From Undaria pinnatifida (taxonomy: Eukaryota > Sar > Phaeophyceae > Laminariales > Alariaceae), in NCBI GenBank assembly GCA_012845835.1, contig JABAKD010000027.1:15286073-15350072 (forward strand): a stretch of 64,000 nt of DNA, read 5' to 3'. Position numbers and translations under genes: made by a program. Position 1 is the stretch's first letter. Each line of letters opens with the position of its first letter. Below are positions 21,794 to 31,550 of the stretch, piece after piece. Under the pieces are notes generated by a model. The model was not told the DNA's origin and did not search any database. It worked only from the letters and a program-made list of their open reading frames with translations.

Positions 21794-22459
21794 TAGATAA
21801 CAATAATAGACAAGAATAGAGGATGTGATTTTTTCTTGCCATCTGACAATCAAAATGCGGCATAATAAGCTCCAAGGTCGATTATTCATACCTGGTACTT
21901 CACAAGCATTCCCACATAAATAAAAAGAAGAACACGTGTTGTGTGGGAACGCGGTGATTGGCCTCTTCTTGCTTATCTTTTTTTGTTTCTATATATAGTT
22001 GTTCTTCCTCTACAGTACAAAAGGAATACCCGTCGTACGAACTGCAAGTAAGTATGGTTGTCTGCGAGCTACGTATTATGCCGGTTTCTATTTTATTGTT
22101 TTCGAGGGTATCCCTCCCGCCTCCCCCGCACGATTCTTACGTTATTGTGTTTTGTCAACCATGCTAAATAACCCTAACTCTATAACCCATACGAAATACC
22201 GATCGAAATGGCCCCTGATTACATCATCAATCACTGCGGTCAAACTGGCGGGGTAAAATGGTTAGAAATGTCGAATAGAAGTGTGTGTCACCCCCTGCGT
22301 TCTTTCCCTCGACTTATTATTTTATTTTTTTCATACCAGGTATTCTTCTTTGCGTTCTTCGTTGCGCGCAAGTGCTTTGGGCTGCTGCTGCATTTTTTTG
22401 CTACTGTATTGCCAAAATTTCACCTTGAAGCAGCTGCAGTAGTTCGTGTTCATTGCGTT
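21794..22459. other. No recognisable gene; interior between inverted LINE copies
   Basis: Contains TACCTGGTA at 21889 and TACCAGGTA at 22334. No coding similarity recognised. The 22330-22460 part loosely resembles 35750-35960 (ATTGCGTT, TGGCAAAA/TGGCCAAA blocks). Confidence 0.35.
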
Positions 22460-22700
22460 TTTTTGGCAAAATGCATGCCGTATGGCCAGATAAATTCTCG
22501 CTGTGTTTGTTTGCGAAAATGTATCTTTGTCTCGTACACCGGTAGTAGTAGTAGGTACTGTACCTGGTAGTAGTTTTCGACCACATAATTCTGAATTCGT
22601 CTCTTTCTCCTGCTTTCTCCAGGAGGAGGAAACATCGGCACGGACTCTGCTGGTTGTGCTGGATGCAGATGGGTGCAAAAAGCAGTCTGACGTGAAGGAG
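22460..22700 (+). mobile_element. T1 short retroelement 3' end, diverged copy
   Basis: Shares GTATCTTTGTCTCGTA, a CGTCTCTTTCTC-like block, CATCGGCACGGACTCTG, GGTTGTGCTGGATGCAGATGG and AAAAGCAGT with the copies at 35940-36140 and 54925-55198. Those in turn share their last ~150 bases with the LINE tail at 26178. This copy lacks a clear AC tail (it ends in GACGTGAAGGAGAAC). Confidence 0.5.
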
Positions 22701-22785
22701 AACGCGCTCAATATTATTATGAAAATATGTGTTGTCAGTCGTCGACGCATAATACCTGGTAGTCAAGTGAGATTTTTTGCGTCCA

Positions 22786-22822
22786 TCATCCATCATCCAT
22801 CATCCATCATCCATCATGATCA
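22786..22822. repeat. ATCATCC heptamer microsatellite
   Basis: About five units of CATCATC (period 7) in a row. Confidence 0.9.
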
Positions 22823-22934
22823 ACGATGCATGCACTGAGTTTTTGCCGTTTTTTACTTTGTTTGCCATCTGACACTATTAATACTAACAACAATGCGCAG
22901 TGAGTCACACCTGCTGGGAAGTTGTAAAGGGTGC

Positions 22935-23155
22935 CGAATTTGACATCATTTGGATGGGTTTTGTATGATAAGGTTGATGTTTTATACTCGGGAAAGTTTA
23001 GGAAATAGATCGGAGGCACGTGCCTCCGATCTCAGAAGCTATCCGGGACTATAATGGAATCGAATAAAGCAACGTCTCTCCGAAAGAAAAGAAAGTGAGT
23101 ACTCTCCGAGGACCTGCTCAATTGGCAAATCTGCAGGGGGCACTCTGTGTCCCCA
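22935..23155 (+). repeat. LTR fragment of the gypsy family, inverted to the 16.3-kb LTR
   Basis: Matches the reverse complement of about 16365-16570: GGTTTT..ATGATAAGGTTG, a GGAGGCACGTGCCTCC palindrome, TCAGAAGCTATCCGGG, AATAAAGCAACGTCTCTCC, AGAAAGTGAGTACTCTCC, AATTGGCAAATCTGCAGG and CACTCTGTGTCCCC. It is cut at 23155 by LINE copy B. No internal element sequence accompanies it, so it is a solo or broken LTR. Confidence 0.7.
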
Positions 23156-24061
23156 CCCTTGGCCCTCCCAGTCTTCCTTCTTTTACTTGTTTCCTTTTTT
23201 CCGGGGTATTTTTTTCCCTTTCTTTCCCCCTTGCATGTCCATTTTGGCTCATGCTCGGGGTATGTTTCTATCTCCCGAGCTTTGGCTCCCCTTTTTATTT
23301 ATTTTTTTATTTATTTGTTTTGTCTTGGTTTCTTTCGTTGTTTCTCTCTTTTACAAGGTATTTTGGTTTAATGAGAAGAACACAAAGGGGGGAGGGGGGG
23401 AAACAGGAGGAGTAGAAGGAAAGCCGTCCAAGGGAGTGGGGGCAGGGGGGGCAACAGGAGGAATAGAAGGGAGACCGCGGTGGACGAAGGCAGGAAGGAG
23501 ATGGCAGACAGGGTAGCAAGGTACCAGGCCGACTAGTAGGTACGTAGCACTTTTCTTCTTTTTCTGGGGTATTTTTTTCCCCTTTGTTCCCTCCTTGCGT
23601 GTCCAGGTTTTTGGCTCGTGTTCGGATTATCTTATTTTGGTTTTACCTTACTTTAATTTATTTTATTTTTATTATGTTTCTTTTCCGAGCTCTGGCTCTC
23701 CTTTCCGGTTGGGTTGTTTCTTCGATTTCCCCTTCATTTTGTTTGTTTCATTTTTGTTTTATTTTTATCTTTGTTTTTATATGTTTTCTTATTATTATTT
23801 TGTTTTTGTTTTTGTTTTTGTTTATTTCGTATTCTCTCTTCCAATGTATTTCTGTTGCTGACGTATGTATGTTGTGCCTGTCGTACCCAGTACTAGGGCA
23901 TGACATTGCGTTGTCGAATGCATTACGATGCATTGTCTCTGTGTCGTAGCTTGTGACCACAGAGCTGATCTTTCTAGGGTGAAGAATCAGTACGGACACT
24001 GGGTGTGCTGGATGTCGACGAGTAGAAGAACGGTTTAATGTGAAGAACACACACACACACC
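23156..24061 (+). mobile_element. LINE 3' end, copy B (heavily 5'-truncated)
   Basis: Starts at GGCCCTCCCAGTCTTCC, equivalent to about 25268 in copy C, and ends with AATGTGAAGAACACACACAC. It lacks the coding tail and keeps only the 3' UTR. Copy B carries its own small indels relative to copies A and C, so it is an independent insertion. It abuts the LTR fragment on its 5' side. Confidence 0.8.
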
Positions 24062-24224
24062 CTTGACCTAACAGATGGCGTCGTCGGCAGGACAAGACTA
24101 CTTACCGCTGTTCGACACTATAATTAATCAGACTCTTGGGTCGATACCCTAACTAGCCTAACGAAGTATTCAGCGAAAGGTCTACAATAGACCCATGCTA
24201 CGATACAGGTAGCACTTTTCGTCT

Positions 24225-24420
24225 GAAAAACTGTTTTCTGAACGACGAGGATTGATTCTTGATTGGTCCAAAATCGTCGGAAACAACAGGCCATTTTTTT
24301 CCATGATTTTCGTTGTGTACCTAGCTATAATAGGCCATGAGATTTTTCGTCCGTTTCTAGCAGTTTTTTTTGTTTCTCTCTTCAAATCAGTTTTTGGGAG
24401 AGCTCCCAAATTGAAGAACC
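24225..24420 (+). repeat. Dispersed repeat R4, copy 1
   Basis: Shares CTGTTTTCTGAACGACG, AACAGGCCATTTTTTTCCATGA, TTTTCGTTGTGTACCTA, TAGGCCATGAG.TTTTTC, TCTTCAA..CAGTTTTTGGGAGAG and GAGCTCCCA with 45855-46045 (about 190 bases). Confidence 0.75.
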
Positions 24421-24529
24421 TCGGAAAAACACAATGGTCGGTGCACCTCTCGTGTAGAGCGGGTCAACAACAACACCTACGAGCTGCTTACCCTTGCCTT
24501 TTACAGCTTGTTCCTGCTGTTATTTCATT

Positions 24530-25162
24530 TGGCATCCCACAATACGTAGCGCCACGTCTTCTTTGCCGGGGCCCTGGTGCGACAACACAAGGGGCGACTG
24601 CCCCGTCGGTTGATGTTCGGGACGATCGCTGGTGGGGAGAACCCGAAACCAGGCGGACAACTCAAGACTTGGCCTAGAGCCATAGCTGAGGACCTTAGGG
24701 TGTTCAAAGCCAACGGGGGATCAACGGAACACTCCCCCTTAGTTTTTGGAGTTGGGACCGCGCTGTGGCCCACTGCAGCAAAAAAGGTGGGCAAGTGGTA
24801 CCGGGGGGTCCTCGAAGCAGCTGAACGGTTCATGGGCAGGTGGCACGAGGATGAGGCAAAGCTGAGTAGACAGCGCCGCGCATCCGCCGTGGGTGGTGTC
24901 AAAGGGAACGGGGGGAGGGGGGGCAGCAGGAGGGGTAGAAGGAACACCGCCCAAGGGTATGGGGGCAGGGGGGGGGACAGGAGGAGTAGAAGGGAAACCG
25001 CGGTAGATGAAAGTAGGAAGGAGACCGCAGACAGGGTAGCAAGGTACCAGGCCGACTAGTAGGTGGAATCTTTCTATCTATGCCACTCGTACCGCCAACT
25101 GCTGCGGCTGCTCGGAATGTGATGTCTTGGTACTTTGATTTTTCCGTGAATTTATTTTTTTC

Positions 25163-25194
<32 letters not shown>

Positions 25195-26178
25195 TTTTTT
25201 TCTTTCCCCTCCTTATCCTTATGAAGGGAGTCTTGCATGGTGGGTAGGTGACGAGCCTGTTTTATTTGGCCCTCCCAGCCTTCCTTCTTTTACTTGTTTC
25301 TTTTTTCCGGGGTATTTTTTCTCTTTCCCTTTCTTTCCCCCTTGCATGTCCATTTTGGCTCATGCTCGGGGTATGTTTCTATCTCCCGTGCTTTGGCTCC
25401 CCTTTTTATTTATTTTTTTATTTATTTGTTTTGTCTTGGTTTCTTTCGTTGTTTCTCTCTTTTACAAGGTATTTTGGTTTAATGAGAAGAACACAAAGGG
25501 GGGAGGGGGGGAAACAGGAGGAGTAGAAGGAAAGCCGTCCAAGGGAGTGGGGGCAGGGGGGGCAACAGGAGGAATAGAAGGGAGACCGCGGTGGACGAAG
25601 GCAGGAAGGAGATGGCAGACAGGGTAGCAAGGTACCAGGCCGACTAGTGGGTACATAGCACTTTTGTCTTTTTCTGGGGTATTTTTTTCCCCTTTGTTCC
25701 CTCCTTGCGTGTCCAGGTTTTTGGCTCGTGTTCGGATTATCTTATTTTGGTTTTACTTTACTTTATTTTATTTCATTTTATTATGTTTCTTTTCCGAGCT
25801 TTGGCTCTCCTTTCCGGTTGGGTTGTTTCTTCGATTTCCCCTTCGTTTTGTTTGTTTCATTTTTTGTTTTATTTTTATCTTTGTTTTTATTTGTTTTCTT
25901 ATTTTGTTTTTGTTTTTTGTTTTTGTTTTTGTTTTTGTTTATTTCGTATTCTCTCTTCCAATGTATTTCTGTTGCTGACGTATGTATGTTGTGCCTGTCG
26001 TTACCAGTACTAGGGCATGACATTGCGTTGTCGAATGCATTACGATGCATTATCTCTGTGTCGTGGCTTGTGACCACAGAGCTGATCTTTCTAGGGTGAA
26101 GAATCAGTACGGACACTGGGTGTGCTGGATGTCGACGAGTAGAAGAACGGTTTAATGTGAAGAACACACACACACACG
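24530..26178 (+). mobile_element. LINE 3' end, copy C
   Basis: The longest of the three copies. The coding tail runs to the stop at 25059, then a 3' UTR ends in TTTAATGTGAAGAACACACAC. Homology with copy A stops at about 24622, but the coding frame here continues further upstream, showing that A is truncated there. Poly-T (about 25175-25200) replaces an AAAAT microsatellite in the A copy. Together with A it makes an inverted repeat with 1.56-kb arms and a 2.8-kb interior. Confidence 0.75.
24543..25059 (+). pseudogene. C-terminal fragment of LINE ORF2
   Basis: In frame after a TAG near 24540 the translation reads RHVFFAGALV, GRLPRRLMFG, GGENPKPGG, AIAEDLRVFKA, LWPTAAKKVGKWYRGV and AAERFMGRWHEDEAK, then an Arg/Gly-rich tail ending in VARYQAD. 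The LPxRxMFG and GKWYR...AE.FM..WH patterns are those of LINE reverse-transcriptase C-termini. The reverse-transcriptase palm and endonuclease domains are absent, so this is a dead remnant unless the tail is used on its own. Confidence 0.7.
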
Positions 26179-26567
26179 TCCGTTTCGTTCGTAAGAGGAA
26201 ACGTCTGATTATTAAATACGAGGTATTTATAAATAGCAGTTGCCCCCTGCCTGTGGTGTCTGGTTTATTTCATTTCTTCTACCTCTGAAGGAACACGAAG
26301 TATACGCGTTGTTATCCACGATATACCAGGTATGTGTTACCAGGTATGACGTTTTTTGTTCTATACCGTCATGGACCATCCACGATCGCGTTGAGATGAA
26401 CACATAAGCAACGTTTTTTGTTTACCACCACGACACGACTGAAACTGTGTACAGTGCTTTACGTGACTAGTCCAGTCCAATATCAACCAGTTGTGCTCTT
26501 ATCAGCGTCGCGACAATTGGTGGTGCGTTTCTGTCCGCTTCAATCCGGTGTCGTGTGTGGTGTGTTT
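26179..26567. other. No recognisable gene
   Basis: AT-rich; two exact TACCAGGTA motifs 14 bases apart (26324 and 26338). No coding similarity. Confidence 0.4.
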
Positions 26568-27006
26568 TGTTGTTCTCACATTAACTCGCACAATTGTTGT
26601 AAGGCTTAGTTTGGGTAGGAAATTGGTTAACCTTTTACCAGTGAGTGGTCAAACGGACCATTAACAATATACAATACCCTTTCATTCCTTGACACAATCA
26701 AGTCCAATACCACACCGGACAGGCTCCACTCACTCTGGAGTGGAAGAATACCCCACCCAGGAAAAAGTATATCTGGTACAAACCAAAAGTGTGGCAGACG
26801 CATACCAGGTGTATCATAGCTGAAGCAAATCGTACATCCACCAACAAAAAAGATGAACGAGAAGTCCAAACTCAGCGTACGTACGTATCACGCCCATACT
26901 TGTTAATACATATCAAGAATCGAAGCTAACAACGACTACACACCGCACGCCACCAAGGAAACCAAATAATGTACAAATCCGAGGAGAAATAAATAAAGAG
27001 TAATGA
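26568..27006 (-). mobile_element. Retroelement 3' end, family T2, copy 2
   Basis: On the minus strand it ends with TTAATGTGAGAACAACA. Matches 9746-10078 over most of its length (AATACCCCA.CCAGGAAAAA, AAAGTG, TATCATAGCTGAAGCAAATC, TAATGTACAAATCCGAGGAG). About 100 bases between the tail and GACACAATCAAGTCC are unrelated and look inserted. Confidence 0.65.
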
Positions 27007-27480
27007 AAGAAAAAACGAGAGAAATTGGAAGCGAAACAAGGAATACCATACGAACGTAAGAAGCAACGTAAACTCGCCAGCAGCGGGAATGTCGCGAGGT
27101 AAAGGCAACACACAGCGCTACGAAAAAAAAAAACAGATTACGCGTCCAAACAAAATAAGGCAGCCAGGTATTGCACGTACTAAGTGATCACATGAGCTCG
27201 CCAGCTGGGGTGTGGCAAAAAAATATTAACCAACCAGCCAGCCAGTGCCATCAATAGTCATGCGTACCAAAGACTCAAGGCAATTGAAAGGAAAATAAAG
27301 GAAAGGAAAGACACCATAATAGAAGCAGATCTTAAAGACTGACAAAAAAAAACAATGGACGCATAGAAGACATCAAGTGAAAAAAGGGCATCGAGGGGAG
27401 AACACAGCAAGCCGAAGAAGACCGGGCGGCCTTACGCTAGCTTCTTACGACTATGAAAAGGCGCACATACGTCAGGACGA
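27007..27480. other. No recognisable gene
   Basis: AAAAAACGAGAGAAATTGG near 27014 resembles 10973-11005. The rest shows no coding signal. Confidence 0.35.
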
Positions 27481-27520
27481 AAAATGGCCAGAACCAGATT
27501 TCCGTCTCTTGGGCAGGACG

Positions 27521-27754
27521 CCGCCCCTCCCTCTCCCCTCCCCGTCCCTGCCCACCCCCTCCCCTTCCCCCCTCCCCCTCCCCCCTTCTCCCCCCCCTCC
27601 CCCGCTCCCCCCCTCCCCCCGCCTCTCCCCCTCCCCCCCTCCCCCCCTCCCCCCCTCTCCCCCCGTCCCCCCCCCGTCCCCCCCTCCCCCCCTGCCCCCA
27701 CCCCCCTCCTCCTCTCCCCCCCTGCCCCCCTCCCCCCCTCCGCCCCCATCCCCT
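27521..27754. repeat. 234-bp polypyrimidine tract (C-rich)
   Basis: Almost uninterrupted C and T on the plus strand, mostly CCCCTCC-like units with few A or G. The complementary strand is G-rich with many runs of three or more G. Such sequence can form triplex (H-DNA), i-motif or G-quadruplex structures. Open frames across it are Pro or Gly runs and are not genes. Confidence 0.95.
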
Positions 27755-27967
27755 TAAAATGTACATATAATAGTTGGCCTCGGTTGTCACCGACGCTGTA
27801 AAACATGTTATTTGTATATTGGGGTTGGTGTTGGTTGGCAATGATGCTGTAAAACATGCCAATCACTGCATGAGCTAGACAACCAGGGTGCCTTTTTTTT
27901 TGCGGTCACCATGATGGTTATCGAGTAGATCATGTTATGCGGGGTGGAGAGCCCTAACTCCGCACAA

Positions 27968-28325
27968 GGGGAATGATCGCATCACGTAGTGTGGACATGG
28001 TAAGGCACCCACGAGGCAGTTACACAGTAACACCCATTCCATTGCTGTCTTTGGAGTGACCACACCAGAAAACAAAGTAGCTCATTGGCGCTGTCATGCA
28101 TAAGCAAGAAAGTAGGCACAAGGTGCCGAAGTCCGTCCCACGAGCGGTTCTTGGAAGGATGCAGTTCACCCTTCATGCGACTCGCCGAACACCTCACGGC
28201 GCTCCGCGTTTGGTGCAAGCAACGTCTGCCTGGTTGGTGAAAACCCGACGTGCTCCGTCCCGGCATAGTAGGGATGCGAGGGTCTATGGTCATACGACTA
28301 CGGCCATGCGCAAACTGAGTGCCCC
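27968..28325 (-). repeat. Dispersed repeat family R2, copy 2
   Basis: Inverted relative to 12375-12725; the same blocks in reverse order, including the AATGATCGCATCACGTAGTG end and CACTCAGTTTGCGCATGGCC at the other. A minus-strand frame of 103 codons spans it without a recognised domain. Confidence 0.75.
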
Positions 28326-28599
28326 CCCCCCCCCCTCCCCCCGCCGCAAACTGGTGTCGACGATGCGTGGCGCGGCCACACCCTTCGTTTGTCGCTCTGC
28401 AGCACTACAGCTCTCCGCGTCACGTCACTTCCGCATGAATGTCTCCCCCCCATCCCCGACCCATCGAAGCAAACTGCCAGCCTTCTTTGGGGCCTTTCGC
28501 CACCTTTCGAACTCCATGCCAGCTTCTGTCTTATCTTCCTCGAGGCTGGGATAGACACTATACAGACGAGGCTGTGTTGATGAGTTTTAGAGCAACCAG

Positions 28600-28830
28600 A
28601 TTCCTGGAAATTCCGTTGGTACCGAACCCGTGGAAGTACTGCAGTAGCTGTGAACGACCGATGACCACTGTGCCCGACCCGTGCGCTGTTCTCGACCAGG
28701 ACCCGAACCCTAACCGTAACGGGAGCGTTGTGGGATGATCTGTGCTTGGATGCTGTGGTTTTTAAAGGCTCAAATAAATAGGTTGATTAGGCCGGTGTGG
28801 ATGCTTTGCTTTGAAAAGACCCACGACCCA
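28600..28830 (-). repeat. Dispersed repeat family R5, copy 1
   Basis: The reverse complement matches 40290-40530: GCATCCACACCGGCCTAATC, ACCACAGCATCCAAGC, ATCATCCCACAACG, GGTTAGGGTTCGGGTCCTGG, GCACGGGTCGGGCACAG, CATCGGTCGTTCACAGCTAC and a GCAGTACT end. It includes a short telomere-like GGTTAGGGTT. Confidence 0.75.
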
Positions 28831-29399
28831 TATAACCTTTCTCGTTTTTTTATCCTCTAAATGTCACGAAGGGGTACTACTGCCACAGACAGCAGCATGC
28901 TCATGGCGGATAACGGCACACGCTATTTATTGTAGCCGTCCGTGTCATGTCCGTCTTATTTCCTGATCGACGTAGAAGCTCATGCCGCACGTTGCCGGAG
29001 ACAAGCATGATAATCTAATTCATGGGATGGAACACTTGATTTTCTTCTGCGTATGTTCGTCTTTCGCATGTGGGAACTTTTAATATTTAATCCCTCTTAT
29101 TGTTCTTGTTTCTTCTTTTTTTGCCTTGATTTCTGGCACCAGGGGTCGGGCGTTGATTCGTTACCAGGTATTTCTATGCTCGCATTAATACTCCCCCCAC
29201 CCAACCCACATCAAACAGCAGACAACATAATCATCATCAGCATCATGATGAGCAGTCTCTCATCGGTCATCAGTTAGCCGTCAAGCACGCTATACCTGGT
29301 AGAGGTATGATAGTGTAGGTTGTGCAAGTTTTGCATTGTGTTGCCATTATACGACACCTCATGCCCAGTAGGCTGACTCCCGATTTCACTTTTATTATA
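28831..29399. other. No recognisable gene
   Basis: AT-rich; TACCAGGTA at 29162 and TACCTGGTA at 29293. A small CAT/ATC cluster near 29228-29250. No supported coding region. Confidence 0.4.
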
Positions 29400-29565
29400 T
29401 GTTTCTGGTGGAGGCATGAATGCGTCAGCTGTGATATATGCGTGTACCACCTTGGGTTGTTTGTGTTTTTCCCTTGGGCATTTCTCAGCTCCAGAGTGAC
29501 TGGAGCCTGTCCTGTGACCACGGACTTGATTATGCGGGTTAATGTGAGAACAACAACAACAACCG
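29400..29565 (+). mobile_element. Retroelement 3' end, family T2, copy 3
   Basis: Shares ACCACCTTGGGTTGT, CAGCTCCAGAGTGACTGGAG, CCTGTCCTGTGACCACGG, ACTTGATTATGCG and TTAATGTGAGAACAACAACA with 33290-33428. It ends in an AAC microsatellite. Only the terminal part is present, as expected for a 5'-truncated or SINE-like copy. Confidence 0.75.
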
Positions 29566-29599
29566 CGCTTGTTGTGTGCGAGACAGAGCTTCGTCCTCA

Positions 29600-29700
29600 C
29601 ACAAACGCGCCAGCAGCAGCAGCACCACCATCGAAACCACCACAGCAGCAGCACAGCAGCAGCACAGCAGGAAGCAGCACAGCAGCGAAGACAGCAGTGG
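29600..29700. repeat. CAG/CCA-rich trinucleotide region
   Basis: Imperfect CAGCAG and CACCAC runs. The open frames across it are glutamine, serine or cysteine runs and are not credible genes. Confidence 0.8.
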
Positions 29701-30620
29701 AGGCGGTGGTGACCTAACGTCGCCGGCGACATTGTACGTGCCAGATTTCAAAAATAAAGGCAAACGGCAAAACAAGGGAGACCTACCAATTCGAAACAAA
29801 AACCACTTTCCAAAAATAAGAAGCCATTATGGACGCCCCTTTGTTTCTGATGCAGGCTATTTCTGGAGCCTCAAAACTACAAAAAATAGCCTCAAAACTA
29901 CAAAAATAATCGCCAAAAATAATCGCTCAATTTATTTCCATTATTTTTTTCAAATAGTAGGCAGCAATAGACTTACTTAATTTTGTCTTTCTCAGGGATT
30001 GCCCATCCCTGGCCTCTCAAGAGCTCCAACTTCCATATTATTACTTGCGGAACCTTTCCAGCTTTTCTTTGCTTTCGAAATACGAAACGCCAATACGAGT
30101 ACATACCGGTACTACTGCACCAGGTTTGTACATACCATCAGATACTACGCCGTTGGATCACATGTACGCCCAGCTCAGATCAGTCCGGCTATATATAGCC
30201 CAGCAGCGCAGCGTAGCGCCGTGCGGAGCCGTGCGGTGCGGTGCCGTGCCCTTCGCTGCGGTGCTGTGTCGCTGCGCTGTGTGCTTTCTTTCGAACATAG
30301 AGCAGTACCGGGTATAATGCGTGTTGTTGTGTACACACGGAGTACTACTTTTTTTCCTCTTCTTTCTTTTTCTGCATGTATGTATTTGATCTTTCACGGC
30401 CCCCTGTTTTTCCCCCCACGCAATTTACCCCCATACATACTGCCGATCAGAACGTAACACCGGTAACAAGAGAGCACACAGCACAGCTGAGCACAACAGG
30501 GAAATTTGCTCTGCACAAGCAGCTCTTGGCATTATCAAATCGCTGTTCACACCAAATCATGGGCCTCTTCTTTCTGCCTCATCAACATATATTTTTACTT
30601 GCATTCTTGACTTGCGCGAG
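29701..30620. other. No recognisable gene
   Basis: Contains a CTCAAAACTACAAAAAATAG direct repeat (29870-29900), GC-rich GTGCGGTGCC-type tandem phrases (30215-30265), and no recognised coding sequence. Confidence 0.4.
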
Positions 30621-30624
30621 CGTA

Positions 30625-30646
30625 GCGGGCGGCGTCAGCCGCCCGC
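30625..30646. repeat. GC hairpin GCGGGCGGC-N4-GCCGCCCGC
   Basis: Perfect 9-bp stem with GTCA loop. The same stem with an ATTC loop occurs at 54858-54879. Both are just outside mobile-element-like segments. Too isolated for a bacterial-type terminator; it is more likely a terminal or subterminal motif of a repeat. Confidence 0.9.
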
Positions 30647-30708
30647 GAAGCGGAGGCCTTGTAATGAATACAGACCTTGATACGGGTGAGAAGAAGAGTA
30701 TTTACTAG

Positions 30709-31550
30709 GGCCATTTCTTATACAGTCGGATTCCGCCAGTCGAAAACGGCCCTTTTCGACTGGACTTTTTTCGACTGGATTCTTTCTTTCTTCTTATCGT
30801 CATTCGAGTCGATTTTGTACTTTTTGTGCTCTTCCTACAGAGGCGGTTGGTGTGAGGGAGTACTGCTGTACAGCAGGCGAAATCGGTTGGCAGCTCTGTG
30901 CTTCGCGCTTTCTCCGCGATTAACGGCTCGACGAACCTTCGTCCCAGCGAGTTAGTGGCTTTAGGCTTAGCCGAAAGCCGCCAAAGCTACGTTCGTGGAG
31001 TTGCACTCAGCCGAGAGCCGCCAAAGCTACAGCAGGCGCAGCCGTTGTTGGCAGCGTGGGATCGAGACCACGCGCTGCTGCCGTCGTGTGATACACGCTG
31101 CTGGCGAGCGGAACTAGGAATGCGCCACGCTGACTTTCTACGAGAAGCAACAGCAGGGATAGCCACGCCAGCGTCAGCGCCTTGTATGATACTGCAGTGT
31201 GGTACCTGGTATGGGTGTGTGGCCGTGTGGCCGTGTGGGTGTTTGTTTGGTGGTGGGATGGATGAGCGATGCGATCGGTTCAAAAACACGTGTGAAACTT
31301 TTTCGACTGAGTTTTTCGACTGGAGGATCCAGTACTGAGTTTTTCGACTGGAGGATCCAGTACTGAGTTTTTCGACTGGAGAACTCGAGTTTTTCGACTG
31401 GATCCGCCAGTCGGAATTCTCAGTCGAAAAAAGTTGAGTCGAAAAAGCCCTTTTTCGACTACTGTTACACATGTGTAAGAAAGCCCGATTAGGGCTTCAG
31501 TCCAAAAAGGCCGTTTCGACAGACAAATCTGACTGTAATAAGAAATGGCC
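30709..31550. mobile_element. Non-autonomous DNA transposon-like element with terminal inverted repeats
   Basis: The left end GGCCATTTCTTAT-ACAGTC and the right end (read on the minus strand) GGCCATTTCTTATTACAGTC match, followed on both sides by GCCAGTCGAAAACGGCC/TCTGTCGAAACGGCC-type sequence. Inside each end are many copies of TTTTTCGACTGG in both orientations, including a 28-bp tandem unit (TTTTTCGACTGGAGGATCC + AGTACTGAG) repeated at about 31311, 31339 and partly 31367. No transposase is present, so it would need one in trans. No clear target-site duplication was found, so the exact family is open. Confidence 0.65.

Noticed and set aside
22786-22822. CRISPR-like short repeat
   Set aside because: A 7-bp microsatellite with no spacers; the genome is eukaryotic.
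20236-26178. Reading the 6-kb inverted repeat as a TIR DNA transposon
   Set aside because: The outer ends are a LINE 3' end with microsatellite tail, a third copy is independently truncated, and the arms encode a LINE protein tail. Retroposition explains it better.
27377-27866. Proline-rich (plus) and glycine-rich (minus) open frames
   Set aside because: Produced entirely by the polypyrimidine tract.
29580-29720. Ser/Thr/Gln-rich protein in the CAG region
   Set aside because: Trinucleotide repeat open in several frames without domain support.
30898-31338. 146-codon plus-strand frame inside the TIR element as a transposase
   Set aside because: No catalytic DDE/D pattern or DNA-binding motif; it runs into the subterminal 28-bp repeats.
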